A stretch of DNA of 64,000 nucleotides from Myrmaecium sp. VS I D KN 1 (taxonomy: Eukaryota; Ascomycota; Dothideomycetes; Valsariales; Valsariaceae): NCBI GenBank assembly GCA_019775845.1, contig JADQAV010000059.1, positions 1 to 64,000 of the forward strand, written 5' to 3'. The stretch's first letter is position 1. Each line of letters opens with the position of its first letter. Shown one piece after another: positions 63,645 through 64,000 of this stretch. Below the pieces are notes generated by a model. The model was not told the DNA's origin. It was given only the letters and a program-made list of their open reading frames with translations, and did not search any database. The translations under genes were made by a program, and so were the position numbers.

Positions 63645-64000
63645 CTACGCCACATAAGCCGGCGGCGCCTCACCCACCCCCTCCTCCCCATCCTCCTCCA
63701 GCGGGCGTCCCCAGAACCCAGCATTCGCATTCGCATTTGGCTGGGACTCCGACCGGTCCGCCGCGTGCCTCCCCTTCCCTTTCTCATCCTTAACCCGACG
63801 CTCGACCTCCTTGGCAATCTTGTTGATCCAAGCCTGCTCGAGGATGCCGCCGGACATGCCCATGCTGTCGCCGAACGGCTGCAGCGGAGTGGGGTAATGA
63901 TGATAGTGATGTTGATGGTGCGGTGGTTGTTGGTGTTGGGATTGTTGCTGCTGTTGCTGTTGTTGCTGCTGTTGGTGCAGCTTCTCGAAGCTGTAGGAGC
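63645..64000 (-). CDS. C-terminal part of a Gln/His-rich protein (cut by the window edge)
   Basis: The minus-strand frame is open from the right edge to the stop at 63645, about 118 codons. It reads from a SYSFEKLHQ stretch into a run of 11 Gln, then Gln/His/Pro-rich sequence, then a compact block (GILEQAWINKIAKEVERRV) that looks helical, a charged linker with an Asn-Ala repeat, and an end in EAPPAYVA. PPAY fits the PPxY motif that WW domains and Nedd4-type ubiquitin ligases bind. The start lies outside the window. Long Gln runs are common in fungal transcription and signalling proteins, but no family is recognised. Confidence 0.7.
   Translation of the reverse strand, partial: SYSFEKLHQQQQQQQQQQQSQHQQPPHHQHHYHHYPTPLQPFGDSMGMSGGILEQAWINKIAKEVERRVKDEKGKGRHAADRSESQPNANANAGFWGRPLEEDGEEGVGEAPPAYVA

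Overview
The window is the left end of a chromosome from a filamentous ascomycete (Pezizomycotina). It opens with five CCCTAA telomere units (bases 2-31). The fungal signs are short GT-AG introns with CTAAC-like branch points, GC-rich coding DNA whose codon bias opens long false antisense frames, and typical fungal families: a HeLo-type pseudokinase, a DUF6590 protein, a UPF0658 Golgi protein, a histone H4 with a 10-base first exon, DBP9 and IPK1. I cannot name the species. I see no transposon, viral relic, CRISPR array, rRNA or convincing tRNA.

Layout. Bases 1-7,000 are subtelomeric: AT-rich sequence, then a secreted type-B carboxylesterase only about 280 bases from the telomere, a 2.9-kb spacer with a diverged tandem duplication, and an FAD oxidoreductase with a C-terminal Rieske domain. 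From 8.1 to 15.2 kb come an MFS transporter, a multi-span Golgi-type membrane protein and a degenerate protein kinase. From 18.3 to 28.8 kb four genes lie on the minus strand: a 1,469-residue HeLo-pseudokinase-IQ-trypsin-like protein, a short-chain dehydrogenase, a maltose/galactoside-type acetyltransferase and a mitochondrial-carrier-family transporter. From 31.5 to 45.1 kb are a secretory-pathway protein with a His-rich stretch, an AT-hook protein, a small orphan, histone H4, an amino acid/choline-type permease and the ribosome-biogenesis helicase DBP9. From 46.4 to 61.3 kb are a DUF6590 protein, a coiled-coil/polyproline protein ending in a possible CaaX box, a Cys/His-rich orphan, a small thiamine-binding-fold protein divergent from inositol-pentakisphosphate 2-kinase, and a conserved fungal protein with a Cys-pair motif. 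A Gln-rich gene is cut by the right edge.

The genes do not form one pathway. Several are plain housekeeping genes (H4, DBP9, IPK1). The item most worth following is the gene at 18,347-22,825. It joins an N-terminal module like those of fungal incompatibility and cell-death proteins to a kinase fold without its catalytic Asp, an IQ motif, and a chymotrypsin-fold domain with recognisable His, Asp and Ser. The Ser motif appears only after an intron is removed. A role in regulated cell death or allorecognition is inference.

Exon coordinates were worked out by hand from splice-site motifs and reading-frame continuity. In every multi-exon model the exon lengths sum to a whole number of codons, but none has transcript support.
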